From NCBI GenBank assembly GCA_003956705.1, contig QZCP01000111.1, positions 1 to 64,000 on the forward strand: a stretch of 64,000 nt of DNA. The letters run 5' to 3'. The notes beneath the pieces are model-generated. The model had not been told where the DNA came from. It did no database searches and was given only the letters and a program-made list of their open reading frames with translations. This DNA comes from Brevipalpus yothersi. Lineage: Eukaryota > Arthropoda > Arachnida > Trombidiformes > Tenuipalpidae. The translations under genes were made by a program, and so were the position numbers. Shown here piece after piece: positions 25,356 to 39,773 of this stretch. Position 1 is the first letter of the stretch. Each line of letters begins with the position of its first letter.

Positions 25356-28002
25356 TTCTTTCAAATTGCTTCGATGAACAGGAAGGTATGAAATGAATAC
25401 GAAAAAAAAGTGAGGGTGAAGAAGGAAGATACATAAAAAGAAAACAGATGAAAGAGCCAAGAAGCTGATGATGATATCTCAACTCCCCTCACTGAATAAA
25501 TCCTACTTTCAGCAAACGACTATGGCAAGTAGGAGCATATTTTTTTGTGGTTCCCATGAATGGCTTTGGGAGGACAGAGAGAACTGGAATCGAACCACAT
25601 TTCTCTCTCAAATTCTATGAATCATATTCTGAATGCATTGCGCTCATTTCGATATTTTGCGAGTATCAATCATATTTTCCATCATCATACTACCAATATG
25701 TATGGGCAACTATTTTCCACATGTGAGCACAGAACATTAGCTGTTTCTTGCCAAAAACTTGCTAGCGGATGCTGAATGGAATACAATCTTTAAGATGAAT
25801 ATATTGTTAAATCGAAGAATGAAGAAAAAATGGTAAAAAATGATACTATTCTCACAGAATTTGTAAACTTTTGCTAATTTTCAAGCTCAAATATTCACCT
25901 CAATTTCCAAACGGATTCTATCATCAATCAGAATGACTGACGGTAGGAGAAAAACTTCACCAAAGGTTGAAGATAAATAAAAAGTTTCACTAATCTAACC
26001 AGACAGAGAATTTAGCTTCTCTCAATTCATGCGAGAACGATAAAAGGATCAGAATAGATAGACCAATACTTTTTTCCGGTCTTGAAACAGTAAAATGTGA
26101 GACCTAAAGATATTCCCATGAGCAGTGAACATTATTTCTCTCGTCGAATATTGGCTTTCACATTAGTCGCATTCTGTGAGGTGAGTCACTTCACTCTTTT
26201 CCCTTACTTTCATTGTGAAATCAATACCGACAATTTGATGCTTGCTTACGATTGTTGGTTCTTCTCGAATGACCTGAACAATAATCCAGGGGAAAAAAGT
26301 AGACAATTCCTCCCATGGTAAGCTGTAGCAGTATTTTTCTCTTTGCTTCTTCCACTTGGATCTATCATGTCCAATTCACCAGAGAAGTCTGATATAATCA
26401 TCATGATGATAGAGATGAGGATGAGAGAGAGAGAAGAGGAAAAGAGCTCATTCTGCTAGATCATGATTGTTTTCTTGGTTCGTTTTGATAACAACTTGAT
26501 GTCACACAATTTTTCGCAACTTGTCATCCTGACCAAAGATACATGACCAAAGCTGATTTCCGTTTTCATGGATAGAGAGAGAGAAAGATATCAATATCAT
26601 GTAACACTTTTGAATTGTTGGTCAACAATTCAACGGATCTCTTCTAACAACAACAATAGCATCAGCAGCATCTGAGCATTCTGTATATGTGAAGCACCCA
26701 TAGAGAGAGAGAGAGAGAGAGAGAGAGAAGGCCTTTCCCAAACTTTTCCACTTGCACTTTGACCTTTTTCCGAAGATCTGTTGCCAGTATATTTAGGGCG
26801 TCAAAAGTCAGTCCTTCTTTCCTTCCGTGAGAGCATCTCTCAATTGAATGGATGAAACCGATTGTTGTTGGCTCTAATTGATGGACCAAATTTAACCTGA
26901 TCTCAGCGGTACTTTATATTGCTCATTCATCAAGACAACACAATAGAAAAGTCAGACAGAACACACACACATATACAAGCTTGGTGAATGCTGGTGTGCT
27001 ATAGTTTACTGATACTATGCTAATATGAGTAATTGATATTCTTTTCTCTATCTTGTTTATCTGATTACCATTCTGAGTTGGTATCATTCTTAGGTTGCTG
27101 GCTTTGTGAGTGGAATTCCTTCGTTTACTTCTTCTTCTTTTTGGTTGAGAGTTCGTGAGGAGGAGAAACTTGAAGCTTTGTTGATCTCTGGTTATGGATC
27201 AGAATCATGGAAGAGCGAAAAAGTGCTACGATTTTCTCATGAGGAAATGAATTCTTCCAACCATTGGGCAATAATAGTGATGATGATGATCTCCAACCAA
27301 TTCAGAGAATTCCACTGTGTCAGATAAATCTCTGCATGTGATATCGAAAATATGTGCTATCCAAATCTTATGCAACCAACTTGTTCTTTTTTTCCATTCA
27401 TCGATTGAGATGTGTATCCTTCTAGGCTTTCCAATCGATGATTTCAATCTCACATTTATTCGATGGATCTTTTTTCTCCTCTTTCTATTGCTTTTCCTTT
27501 TCACTCAGGAGATTCAAACAAGATGAAATTTGAAGTAGAATATTCGTGGGAAGAACGATAAGCAGGTATCAACTTATTCCCGTAAAACTTGAAGCCATGG
27601 TAGAGGAATATCAAAATGATGGGACTTTGTATTCTCACAACTACTAACTGGGTGAAAGTTTTTTAGTTGACAAGAATTGTCACTTAAGGATGGCCTTGCC
27701 TATCCGATTTTGATTGCAACAGGAACAAGCAAATAGATACAATATTACTTCTTTCGCCACTCAAAAATCTGAGAAGAACAGAATTGCCCATTCTTCTTTT
27801 TGGATCTTCTCTCACTCCCTGTTCCATCATGGAAGAAAAAAGTTGTCGATAAAAATCTGATATACATCAAAGCTGAGATGGATAGAGAATTGAAAAGTAG
27901 TCCAAGATAGCGAAGAAGGAAAAAAAGATGGAAAGTGTTGTGCAAGAATGATGATGAAAATGCATTCTGATCATCATCATCATGGGTCGTCATCATGAAG
28001 GA

Positions 28003-28056
<54 letters not shown>

Positions 28057-30915
28057 AAAGAATTTTCGTTGGAAGAATACTTTCTTGGGTGATGGAAAAA
28101 AATGATGCATCAACAAACGATCCATGCAAACGTAGTGTGAGAGAAACTGATGAATCATATTGGATTTGCATTTCTTCATACTGACATCTCTATTCATCGA
28201 ATGGTACATTGAGAAGAGAAGAAGAAGAAGAAGAAGAAGAAGAAGAAGAAAGCAGTGAAGAATATGGTAGTAGTAGAAAAAGGATTCTGGCCATCTTATT
28301 TCTGATTGAAGAACACTCTTGGATGGAAAATTTCTACCATCTGAAAGAATCATCTGAATGAGGACGATTCATCGTCATCTCCTGGATGATGGAGCTCATA
28401 CCCATTCAATCTGATCGAATACGTTCACCGTCTTGGTAAACTGTACAATATATATATACACACACATTCATATATGTATACCCGGGTAATGAGCATCATG
28501 CAAGATGAAGTGAGATTCATGAGGAAATAGAAGTAAGATGGATAGAAAGATGGCTTGGTCTTCTTGATGGGAATCCAAAAATATAATGACATTGGACATG
28601 TCCAAAGAGAGGAAGAGAGAAGAGAGAGAAAGGGAAAGGGAAAGATCTTATTCTCTGATTGAATTGCAATTATCTTCTCGTCCGTTGATTATGAACACTA
28701 TCATTCAGCTTGACCGTATGGCAAGTTTTCCTTATACTAGTCCTAAATGGGTTGGTGTTGGGTCAAGCTGAATGATTGCTCTTCTATCTCTTCTTTTGCC
28801 TTCATTCACATCTTACACAGCTTTACTCTACTCTCTCTCTCTTCTCTATCTTCCTTCATCCTCATCATTCCCCGGTGTTTTTGCCATCTTCCTGCCGGCT
28901 TTTTCTACTCTCTCTTTTCTCTTTGCCCATCTAGGACTCACTTGTATATATACACACTCACATCATTTTGAGTGACCATAGTCGAGGCATAACAAAAATA
29001 ATAGTCATCATGAAGGACTCGTTTATCATTATTTCCACTCTTTTTCCAATGGCTTGAGCTCTTCCTACACCATCATCTCTTAAGGTCTACCATCAGAAGT
29101 CCATAGCTTTTCTGACTATGTGTGTGTGTTGACCATGTTTTTCTCTTGAATATCCAATGGCTATAAGCTGAGAATAAGTGAGCGAAAGAGATTACAAATA
29201 TGCTTTCTGTGAATAAGGGAAAAAGATGGGAATGAAGGTTGAAAATATATGGACCATTCACTATACAGAGTGAAACCAAACCATTAGCATCTACCGATTC
29301 ACATCCATTTTGTGGTCAAACAAAACTTTCTCTCTCTCTCTCTCTTACTCTTACTATTTTGCTTCTGTGATCTGTCACATAACTAATGAAGGGAAGATTA
29401 TGAATTCAAGTGCAATTGGGGAAGTGAAGAAAGTGTTCCATGGAATGGAAGAATCATCTTATCCATTGGAAGATGATGTAGAGTAGATGTGTAGGATGAT
29501 CAATCTTGTTGAAGAGGAAGATGTGGTTTCTCAGTAATGACGATGCCCACTGTGATGCGATTATCATCATCACCACAGACACAGCCTCTCAACAACTTTG
29601 TATGATTTTCCAGTATTTCCATCATTTTGTTAACACACACACACACAGACTCAATAGTTACATCCACTACTGAGCGCAAATCCTTCGTGTTAATGGACAA
29701 AAAGATGTATACATTTGAATGAATTGAAAGTAGTGGCTATGAAAATGGTGATGAAAAAGGAAGAGAGAGAAAAATTTTCATAGTCATATTGTTCGGTACC
29801 AGTATAAGAATAGTATCAAAAAAAGCAAGTTCTACTGATATTGGAAAAAAAATTTGAGCACATGATGTGTGTCGACAGATTCCAGCGTTTGTAAGTGAGC
29901 AATGAGAATTCCAAGTTATGTCAGCATCTTGATTCAAAAGTGTTCGACGATGGATGAAAGTCATGACAAGCAATTTCAAGCCCATCACACGAAGAGAAGG
30001 AAGAAGAAGTAGCAGAAAGAGTTCAAGCTTTCCATAGAGCTTGAATCTGGCATCTGAAGAACCGATAAAAAAACATGGAGAAGAGAAAAAAAACTAATCT
30101 CTAGAACGACAAGAAAACGATGAACAGGGAGCAATATACTCTGTATCCAATGTTGAATGATGAGATAATATATAAAAAACATTCCCCAGAATGTTCACCT
30201 GGATACAAGTGTGCTGATGTATCCAAATTTGAAGTCAAGGTGTATAAGAGATATATTTGCCCTCTATTTTTGGAGAAGGGTTTACCATGAGGCAAGTATC
30301 AATCCATCTTCACTTGAGTTCCATAGATTTTGAAGTATCAACCGATCCTCTATGGATCGTTGACGTCATACTGATACGTATTGAATTGCAGCCAGCTTTT
30401 TTTCTCGATTCCTCTGGTATATCTCAGATTAGATCAGACAAACATCAAATGATGTGGTTCCTCAAATTTCTTCCACTAGGTAAGTTAAGGTAAGCTGAAA
30501 CCATCCAAGTTGGAATTCTGGATGTAAATAATGTTCACAAGAAGGTAGAGAGTTTCTCAAGAATTTTGAGCAAGAGAAGTTACAAGGAATGAGATGAAAT
30601 TCAAAGGTATTCTGAATATTGAAGAAAGTATCAATGCAATTTTTGATTATTATATTCAAATGGAAGCCTAAGGTTGTGACAGAAAAAGAGGAACACCTTC
30701 ATTTTGTTGACTCTTTTTTCATTAGAAATCTGATATAAAGACTCGAGGCTAAATGGCAAGTCAACTTCAATGGTATAGCATCGGAACATTGTTGCATTTC
30801 ACCAAGCAAAAGGAATTCAAAATTTTCGAAAAAAAAGAGAGCGAGAGTATATAATCAACTCCACGTATTTGAATGGTTACCAAACGAGAATTCGATAAAT
30901 CAATACAAATAAGAA

Positions 30916-30998
<83 letters not shown>

Positions 30999-31563
30999 NN
31001 NNNNNNNNNNNNNNNNNNNNNNNNNNNNNNNNNNNNNNNNNNNNNNNNNNNNNNNNNNNNNNNNNNNNNNNNNNNNNNNNNNNNNNNNNNNNNNNNNNNN
31101 NNNNNNNNNNNNNNNNNNNNNNNNNNNNNNNNNNNNNNNNNNNNNNNNNNNNNNNNNNNNNNNNNNNNNNNNNNNNNNNNNNNNNNNNNNNNNNNNNNNN
31201 NNNNNNNNNNNNNNNNNNNNNNNNNNNNNNNNNNNNNNNNNNNNNNNNNNNNNNNNNNNNNNNNNNNNNNNNNNNNNNNNNNNNNNNNNNNNNNNNNNNN
31301 NNNNNNNNNNNNNNNNNNNNNNNNNNNNNNNNNNNNNNNNNNNNNNNNNNNNNNNNNNNNNNNNNNNNNNNNNNNNNNNNNNNNNNNNNNNNNNNNNNNN
31401 NNNNNNNNNNNNNNNNNNNNNNNNNNNNNNNNNNNNNNNNNNNNNNNNNNNNNNNNNNNNNNNNNNNNNNNNNNNNNNNNNNNNNNNNNNNNNNNNNNNN
31501 NNNNNNNNNNNNNNNNNNNNNNNNNNNNNNNNNNNNNNNNNNNNNNNNNNNNNNNNNNNNNNN

Positions 31564-31619
<56 letters not shown>

Positions 31620-34600
31620 TAACTATGAGATGGATTTCCAAAGAGCATGATAAGAACATCTTGAGAGGAATGAAGTGCACACAAAATTGATGCTATTTGA
31701 AGAAAAAGGAGGCTGAGGATAAAGGAAGTTCATCGAGCTGAGAAAAAGAATGTCCCTTTTATCTGAACTTCCTTCTTGTCTTCCTGTTCCCTGGTGGATG
31801 AGCTCTTGTCAGACTTTTTGCTTGATATTTTTGTGGAAATAAAGAATAAAGAAAGCCCAACTAATTAGAATTCTCAGATGAACAGACAATGTCCTTGCCT
31901 TGATGAAAATGTCATGGGTGAGTGAAGACAGTACATCTTATATACAATGTGCTGCTGCTGCTGACAACAGCCATTTGGAAATAAGTGGAGCAAAAATGCA
32001 AAATAACCATTTCATGGTTAATAATCAACTACCTCTTCAAGAATCATTATCTTGTGTGTATAAAAGATATGAAAAATTTGAGCATCAAGAGGAGAGCATA
32101 GTAGAAGGTTTCCATGTATAATATGTGAGATGAAAATTTTTCTGGAAAGTTCAAATTTCCACAGGGCTTATATATATGGGCACACATATATCATCAATAA
32201 TGAGAAGCCCAACTTGTTTGATTCTTGATATCAACTTGATAAATGGACGATATATAATGAATTTGATGAGCCTTCAAACCTCCAGAAACGTGAGAAAAAC
32301 TCAATATTATTCAACATGCCTATTGTGGTAGGATGAGAAAAACAGCTCAAAAGATATGCATGATCTGGAAAAATTTTTCCCTTCCAAGATCATCTCCATC
32401 TCAATATTCACGGAAAGGCTCCTTCAAACACTTCAAAAAAAAGTGGCTAAAGAAAGATGAATGATGATCTTTCTTGTGTATATTCTCCATCTTCATGATC
32501 CTTCTCGATTGTAACCTCTTCTTCCTGTTCCTCTCGATATCATCAAGATGCATGGTCCAAAGAGTGGTACGATATCAATATCGATTGATGTTATTTTTCT
32601 TCTGAAAAAATACGCCTTTCATATTTCATATCATTGATTCATGATCGTTTAGTGAGGTTCTGGACCATGGCTACCGGTAGGTATACATGTATTTTGCTCA
32701 AAAATTCATTGAACATCAGTTTCAATGAATAAAAGATAACCATGTAAGACGGTGATGTGTAATGTTTGTGGTTTACGTCTTACTAGAGAGGATTCCAGTT
32801 GAACGATAAAAACTCAAAATCGATAGTGTCTAACTTGAAAACAAAAAAAAGAGACCTCAAGACGATGAGGTATGAATAGTTCATGTTCAGATGAGATTTT
32901 TTTTCGTTTTTTCAGCCTGAAAGAGAAGTTCCCAAGATTGGAGCATCATCAACTTGAACTTGATTCGAAATTTTTCTGGAAGAAGATCTCTGAAGATGAA
33001 ATGTAGATCCCATGTCTTTGAATCATCTGCAAAAATTTTAAATTTCTTGGAATGTGCTAAATATCGAATTTTCTAATGGATTTCAGTAGTTTTACTGTTC
33101 TATTCACTTTTTACCGAGAGAAGTCCATTGCTATTGCCTAAGTTTACAGTTTCTGGGTTTTTTTGCTTCATCCAGGCATGGTTTAAACATCATTAGATAA
33201 TCGAATTTGTTGTAAACATACGCTTTTTGATCATTGATAAGAGATGCATTTCCCAAATAATACTGCCAATGTTGCTGAGTTGAAGGAACTGTACATTAAA
33301 TAAAGTCTGCTTCATTCGCAATTCCATTTCACTATACAGCTTTCAAGTTGAGTATGAATGTTGAGAGATTCTATCAAGAACTGTACTTTGATAAGAGTAA
33401 GCTTCATGGGAAAACAAACTTCTTTATCTGAGAAAATTTAAATGTTGAAAGAAAGAGAAATACTGGATACCCATGGTAAATATTCGAAATTCTCTGAGAA
33501 CAAAAAAAACAGAACTGTTCAATGGAGCAATGAATTTTGATTTTCAACAGTAAAAAAGTTCCTCTCAAAAACACTTGCTCACTTGTGTGGGCAAATTTCA
33601 ACGTAAATTGAATGATTTGCTATTGTATTCTCGATTTTCTATCACATTTGGTGAACACAAGGAATGTTTCCCTGATCTCTGTTGAAGCAGGAAAATGAAC
33701 ACTCGAACTGCATTCTTTCGAAGATAATTGAGTCCATAACATGAATAAGCGTGATGTTCATCATGATAAAATGGTTAGATATTGGTCAAGACAACAATGA
33801 TATGAATTTCAGCAAGAAGAGGAAGGCAAAAATCTTTCTCACATAGACACGCGAGGAAGATAAAAGAATTGTCAAAACAAAGCTTCCATTGACTTACTGT
33901 GGACAGTCAAAGTGATTACTTTGCTCAATCCAGGTCCTATTGAATTGCTTGCTTGACACAAGTAAAGTCCACCATCTTCCGGTTCCACTGATTTGATGAG
34001 CAATGATCCATTGGCATAAACTTCGAAGTGAGGTCCACTTGATATGGAGGTGAAGCTTCTTGGTGTTTGGGCTGTGTTTGATGAGGAAGGTTTATATGTG
34101 TCAGAATCCAGAAAAAATGGGGGAGAGAGAGAAAGGAAGAATGTCGGAAGAGAAACAGGAAAGAGAATATCATGAAAGAATGTCTAAATTGACAGAATGA
34201 ATCATCAGCAAGATCATTTTAACTTTATCACTGAGCTGATACAAGCAGAATCATTAGTGCGATTGATTTTCATCATCAAGCAATTAGAAGAAAGAAAAAA
34301 GAAGCAAGCCAAGTTGGTCTCTCTCTCTCTTTCTATCTGTGTGTGATGATATTCGATTCCGAGAAGAGTTTCATCTAACTACAGAAACATATACACAGAT
34401 ACACACTAACCAGATCCTCTTTCCCATGTAATCGACGGTGGTGGTGATCCTTCTGAAAGACAATTGATCAAAACATTTTGTCCTGACACAATCGAAGTAT
34501 CCACAGGCTCAAGTTTCCAAAATGGTGCAACTGGCAAAATAATATGGATAAACAGTTGGTTAATCATCATTGGATATATAATATATGTGAATTAACGTTA

Positions 34601-37215
34601 TTTAGTGTAAATTTTTTCCCTCTTCAATCAACTTACCATCCACATTAAGATGAGCAGAATGTGAATCAGAAGCGTAACTATTGCTCACCACACATGTATA
34701 ATTTCCATTGTGTCTCGGTGAGACTCGATTAAATGTTAGGTCACTTGAAAAATCATCTGTTCGTGTGATTACACTGTTTACCGGTGAATCAATCACTTGA
34801 TCATCCTTAAACCATCGAAATACAAACGGTGGATCACCTTGAATCACAGTGCATACCAGTCGAGCTCGCATACCTTCTTGTATGCTCTCAGGAAATTTGA
34901 ATGGATCAATCGCTGGAGGCACTGTGTAAGTGTATGTATGGATCATTGACCATTGTGTGTGTATGAGTGTGTGAATTTTTTGCCATAGCCATGAAGTGGG
35001 TATCAATGGGTCAATGGGTTCCAAGTGGATCAATTGAAAAGGCAGGGGCAACATAGAGGGAAGAAAGGAGAAGAAAAAAATCAAATTAACAATATGATTG
35101 ACGAATAAGCAAGCTTGAAGTGACAGCATATGATGATGATGATGATGGAAGGAAACAAAAATCAATAAGTCAATGTGTTGGTAAACATAGTAAGAGAACC
35201 TTTTGATTTACCATTTTCAGAAGATCAATCTCATTGATCAACTTCACACCAATAAATTTCGAATCATTTTTATCGAGATCAGTTTTCAATTCAAAATTTT
35301 CATCTAAATCTAATGCACACAAACAATCAAAAACCTTGAACAACATCTTTTTGATTGAAATAAAATCGTTTGATCAACGATTATCTATCATTATCTATCA
35401 GCTTTTGATCCATGGAACAGTCAGACAAATCCACATGTTCAGATTAAAAGTCGCCATCAAATTGAAATCAAAATGAATCACGACGATGTAAACACTAGGT
35501 AAACAGCTGTGAAAAGTATGGAGTCTTTTCATCAGATAAACAAGGATAATGAAAGTCTGAATGATCATAAACAATGACCAAAAGGATCCTAAACACTATA
35601 TCCATGGAAAGATAATGATCAATGACAACTGAATTGATTGATAGAGGTTGATGAACTTTGTTATTTTTACACTAGCTCATTGATACCCTCTAAGTTTGAC
35701 TCACACTTCAGGGTCACTGGACAGTGATCAGGCAACAGGTCAAAGTTCACATACACAAAATTTTTTCGAAATCAATGACCATTTAAGTAGTATCATTCAG
35801 ATAGCCTTGATCAGATAATCTTTTGATGTTTTTCGATACCTTTCGATTCGAATGAATGAAAATGGAATCCATGAACATGAGCTGGAGTCAATGGAATGAT
35901 GCTAAGGAAAAGGGAATATTCAAACATAATTCCTCAAATATAAGCCTCAAACTTTTGCTGACGTCAAATCAATGACTAGAGAACTGTGAATCGATATTGG
36001 AATATTCTACGCTTTTAGAAGAGGAATCATCGAAGCTCCTGCTTCCTGTGAAAAATTCAGACAAATGATACCATCGATCTGATATTTTATCTTAAATAAG
36101 GGAGGCAAGAAATATATTCTAATCCTGAGGCTTTTTTCCAACCTTCCAAATCTTGGCGAATATTTTGTAATGCTCAAATTTTACTTCACTGCCTGGAATC
36201 CATCTCTTCTGTTCAACAGATTTTCTCTTTGCAAATAATGAATGTTCCAATCTTCAATTTCAAACCTCTTACGGGCAAAAGAGGTGAAAATAATAATAAT
36301 AGTAATAGCGATAAATGAACAGTACACACAAAAATTCAATATGCATGGAATAAAATGATATCACTATCATGATTATAATCATGATAGCAGCTGTGACAGG
36401 ACTAATTTGAATCTAGCAAATTCTTGTAAACCCAGAAATGAAACCATTTCAACCATGTGCTGTTGTTATTCATGCCTACAAGTACCCAGAAGAAAGTATC
36501 ATCATTAATTGAAAATAATAATAATAATACAGATGTGATGATAAATGTTTTTGTTAGAAAAAAAATTGAGGAATCAAAATGGTAGGAAATGCAGAGCAAT
36601 TTCATCAAGCTCAGTAAGTAATTAGAAGTGAAAGAGCAGAACTTAGTAAATTATCAGATACCACAAGATGGAATATTCTCTCCACCGCTCAATCTTCTAA
36701 AAGTAAGGGTCATTTCAGTTTATTAATCATATAGGTTATGCAATTTTTCCGAATACACACTTTTGTCCTGGAAAGTTAATTCGAAAAACACACACATTCT
36801 CTAACCACATCTCATCTTGTTTGGATAAAAGTGTGGCATCATTAATGAACATGATGAGAAGATACATTCAAGCACATTCCATTCAATTCAATCAGTGTTG
36901 CTCAAGCATCATCAATCATAAAGTGCACATTTAATCGTGGAAAAATTTTTCTTTCCGGATATTTTCAAAATTTGGCGATAGACATCAAATGAAAATTTAC
37001 ACAGAAATGAGAGGCAATATTTTTGACAAGCAGATAGAACCGATTGCCATCATTATTGTCCTAGTTTAGAATTGATATTAGTTTTAACACATCATCTGTG
37101 AAGTGAAAATTCATATGTATTTATATATTCGTAAAGTTCAAAGCATTCTGAAGGTTGTTGAAAGGTGATTCTTTTTTTCATATTTTCAGAAAAATTTGAA
37201 TGTTTATCTTTCCCT

Positions 37216-37262
<47 letters not shown>

Positions 37263-39733
37263 AGTGTTTATGGAAGATATTGGAAAAATAGAAAGAAGGA
37301 AAACGATTATAAATAATATCTGTTGAAAATTTGCAGACAAGCTACATGGAATTGGTATCATAACGTTGCATACCAAATTACAACATAACACAGATAGGCA
37401 AGAATGTCATTTGAAACAAAAATGAATACATTAATAGTAATTATTGCCCCAAACTGGAGCTCATCTGTCATGCATGCTACTCCGAAATGAGATGGAGATA
37501 GAGACCACAATTAATATGGTGTATCAAATTTTTGACTGAATTCCATATCCTACATACTTGACTTGTGGAAAAGATCAATCACGGCAAGAGAATCAATGGG
37601 AACCTGGGAATCAACCTCACTTTTGACATATCATGCATCATCACTTATCATACTAGCTGTCTCACAATCTTCACCTTTACGGAGAGAAACTTTGTTAAAC
37701 AATCGAAAAAGTGAAACCTAGTTGCAACAAAACAGACAAGATTCCGTTTTTGAGGGTCATGAGCTGATTTGCTCTCTTTCTTTCGAAAATCTAATTTTTC
37801 ATGATTGATTCTCATCATGTGGTAAATGGCCGAAATTCAATCGCTATTATAGCTGGATGACAACTCAACTGTAAAGTGTCATAAATAGTGGACCAAATTC
37901 CCATCATAGGAACAGAAGTAAGAAGAATAAGAGGAATTTTTCTCAGAAGGATCCATCGAGAGGAATAGCATCAAGGCAAAGAAGAAGCAAATCTTTCTAT
38001 TGCTTACTTCTAATGATGATTCACACAAGTAATGGCTTCCATGAGAATTGGGATTAATCAGCTTTTTCCAATGGAAAAGGGAATAGAAAGAGAGAGAGAA
38101 GAAAAAGTAAAGCAAAAATGAGAGCGAAAGGAAGAGAAAAAGAAAGAGAGAGACAGCGGGAAAGAAAGGAAGAATATCCTATGGATTCCCTTTGATTCTC
38201 TATCTCCATTTTCTCACCTTCTATTCCTATTCCTCTCTTCCAGAAGTTTATCCCTTTTTGTATGGCCTTTTTTTCTGGATTGTATACAAATCCTATGGCA
38301 AATCGAAAACTTGAGGCAGCATCTTTTTTTCCATTCCTCTGTCTCTCTCCTCTTTACCATTCAATCTCTTCTTTTTTCTCTTTTCTCACATTCTTCATTC
38401 TTCACATCTCTTTTATCACTTTTTTTTTGCTACTGATCTTTTATGTTTCCTTATTGACATTCACCCATCATCATCTCCACACATACACACTGTCCAATAT
38501 ATTGGTGTCCAGCAACAATCAATCGAAGAATGGACCCAAGCAATTGTTTGCACACACACACACACTTTGCCCACATTTTGTCCAGAAAATAAGAGAAGAA
38601 GCTTCGGAAAAAGCTACTACTGTTCAAAAACTTACCAGTAACACTTATTTTGACGCTTTGAGCAGCAGTTTTGTGTCCATTTGATGCATGACAAGTGTAA
38701 ACGCCATCATCCACTTGTTTTTGTACATCTTCGATGACAAGAGAACCATTAGAAAAAACCTCCTGCAGTCGATTAATGGGAAGTCTGGTGGATCCTGGAA
38801 GAATTTGAAGGAAGAATAGGAAAAGAAAATACACAAAATTAGTATTGTTACCATTGGTAACTTCAAAGCTAAAGAGTATAGCCATTAGGTCATCAAGAAT
38901 ATCAGATCCAGATATGCCAAACATCTTGCTTTATCAATTTTTGTGCTTCTCGAATAATCTTATATGCTCATATCATTCTTCGATTGCAATGAGAAACAAT
39001 AAAAATGCAGCATTTTGATTTATAAGTGTGATAAAGAATGTATTAAAGATGATGCATTCATTTATCAGAATATGTTATCAAAAATTATTTCGCCAGAATA
39101 TTTTCAATAATTATTGATTTGATCTAATATGATATTTGATTGAATTCGTTCTATCGGCATGACTTTACATGCATAATTCGAATCTGAATATCGGTGTATG
39201 ATGCAGGCTAGAGTGATCAATTCAGAATATCATACAGGCAGATGCAATGCAACGTCTGTGCATTGAGATTGATTCTGATGTAGTAAGAATAAATGGTTCT
39301 CTATTCCCTCATCATCTCTCGTCATTCAATGTACATCCTGAAGAAAAACAAATGTATATATACTACCAGTACCTTGCGAAATAATCAAAGCTCACTCGGA
39401 GAAGCAAAATAAATAACCTCATATCAAATGAGATAAAATGTTCAGTATTCCCTGAAAATTCGGATAGGATTTACAATCAATTGAAAGGATATCGCAGAAA
39501 GGATGTTAAAATAGATCAAGAGGGACAACAAGACACTAATCTGAATTGATGACAGAGTCACTCTCTCTCTCTCTCTCACACATATGATTGAGAGAAAATC
39601 TTCTATACAAGAGGTCACCAAAAATCAATACCGACAGATGTACTCAATAAAGGTGGATTAAAGTGATGACTTTCCTATGGCATTTTCCATTCTCTCATCA
39701 TTTTGTGGTAAATAACGAAAGATGCTCAACATC

Positions 39734-39773
<40 letters not shown>

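Larger units (their letters stand above)
22561..33897 (-). other. Large intron between Ig8 and Ig9 of the Dscam-type gene
   Basis: 11.3 kb, including the gap of unknown bases at 30999-31563. It is rich in (GA)n repeats (24728-24749, 25286-25350, 28005-28053, 30919-31616) and a (GAA)n run (28209-28250), and carries an inverted repeat at 26610-26633. I looked for Ig half-domains (C...W or D-x-Y-x-C patterns with splice sites) on the minus strand and found none, so no array of alternative Ig exons is visible. No nested gene is supported. Confidence 0.65.
34922..38635 (-). other. Intron between Ig6 and Ig7 of the Dscam-type gene
   Basis: 3.7 kb. This is where insect Dscam1 carries its exon-9 array. 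By eye it contains no further Ig7-like exon on the minus strand; it holds a 24-bp palindrome (36364-36387) and a (GA)n repeat (37217-37260). Confidence 0.65.

Noticed and set aside
27745..28353. 202-codon minus-strand frame
   Set aside because: Driven by CT and CTT repeats in the large Dscam intron; no family features.
30257..30479. Plus-strand open stretch ending at a strong GTAAGT donor in the Dscam intron
   Set aside because: No ATG at the start, no good acceptor and no partner exon nearby; probably chance.
30767..31684. Long frames on both strands across the gap
   Set aside because: They consist of N bases and GA/TC repeat; the length is an artefact.
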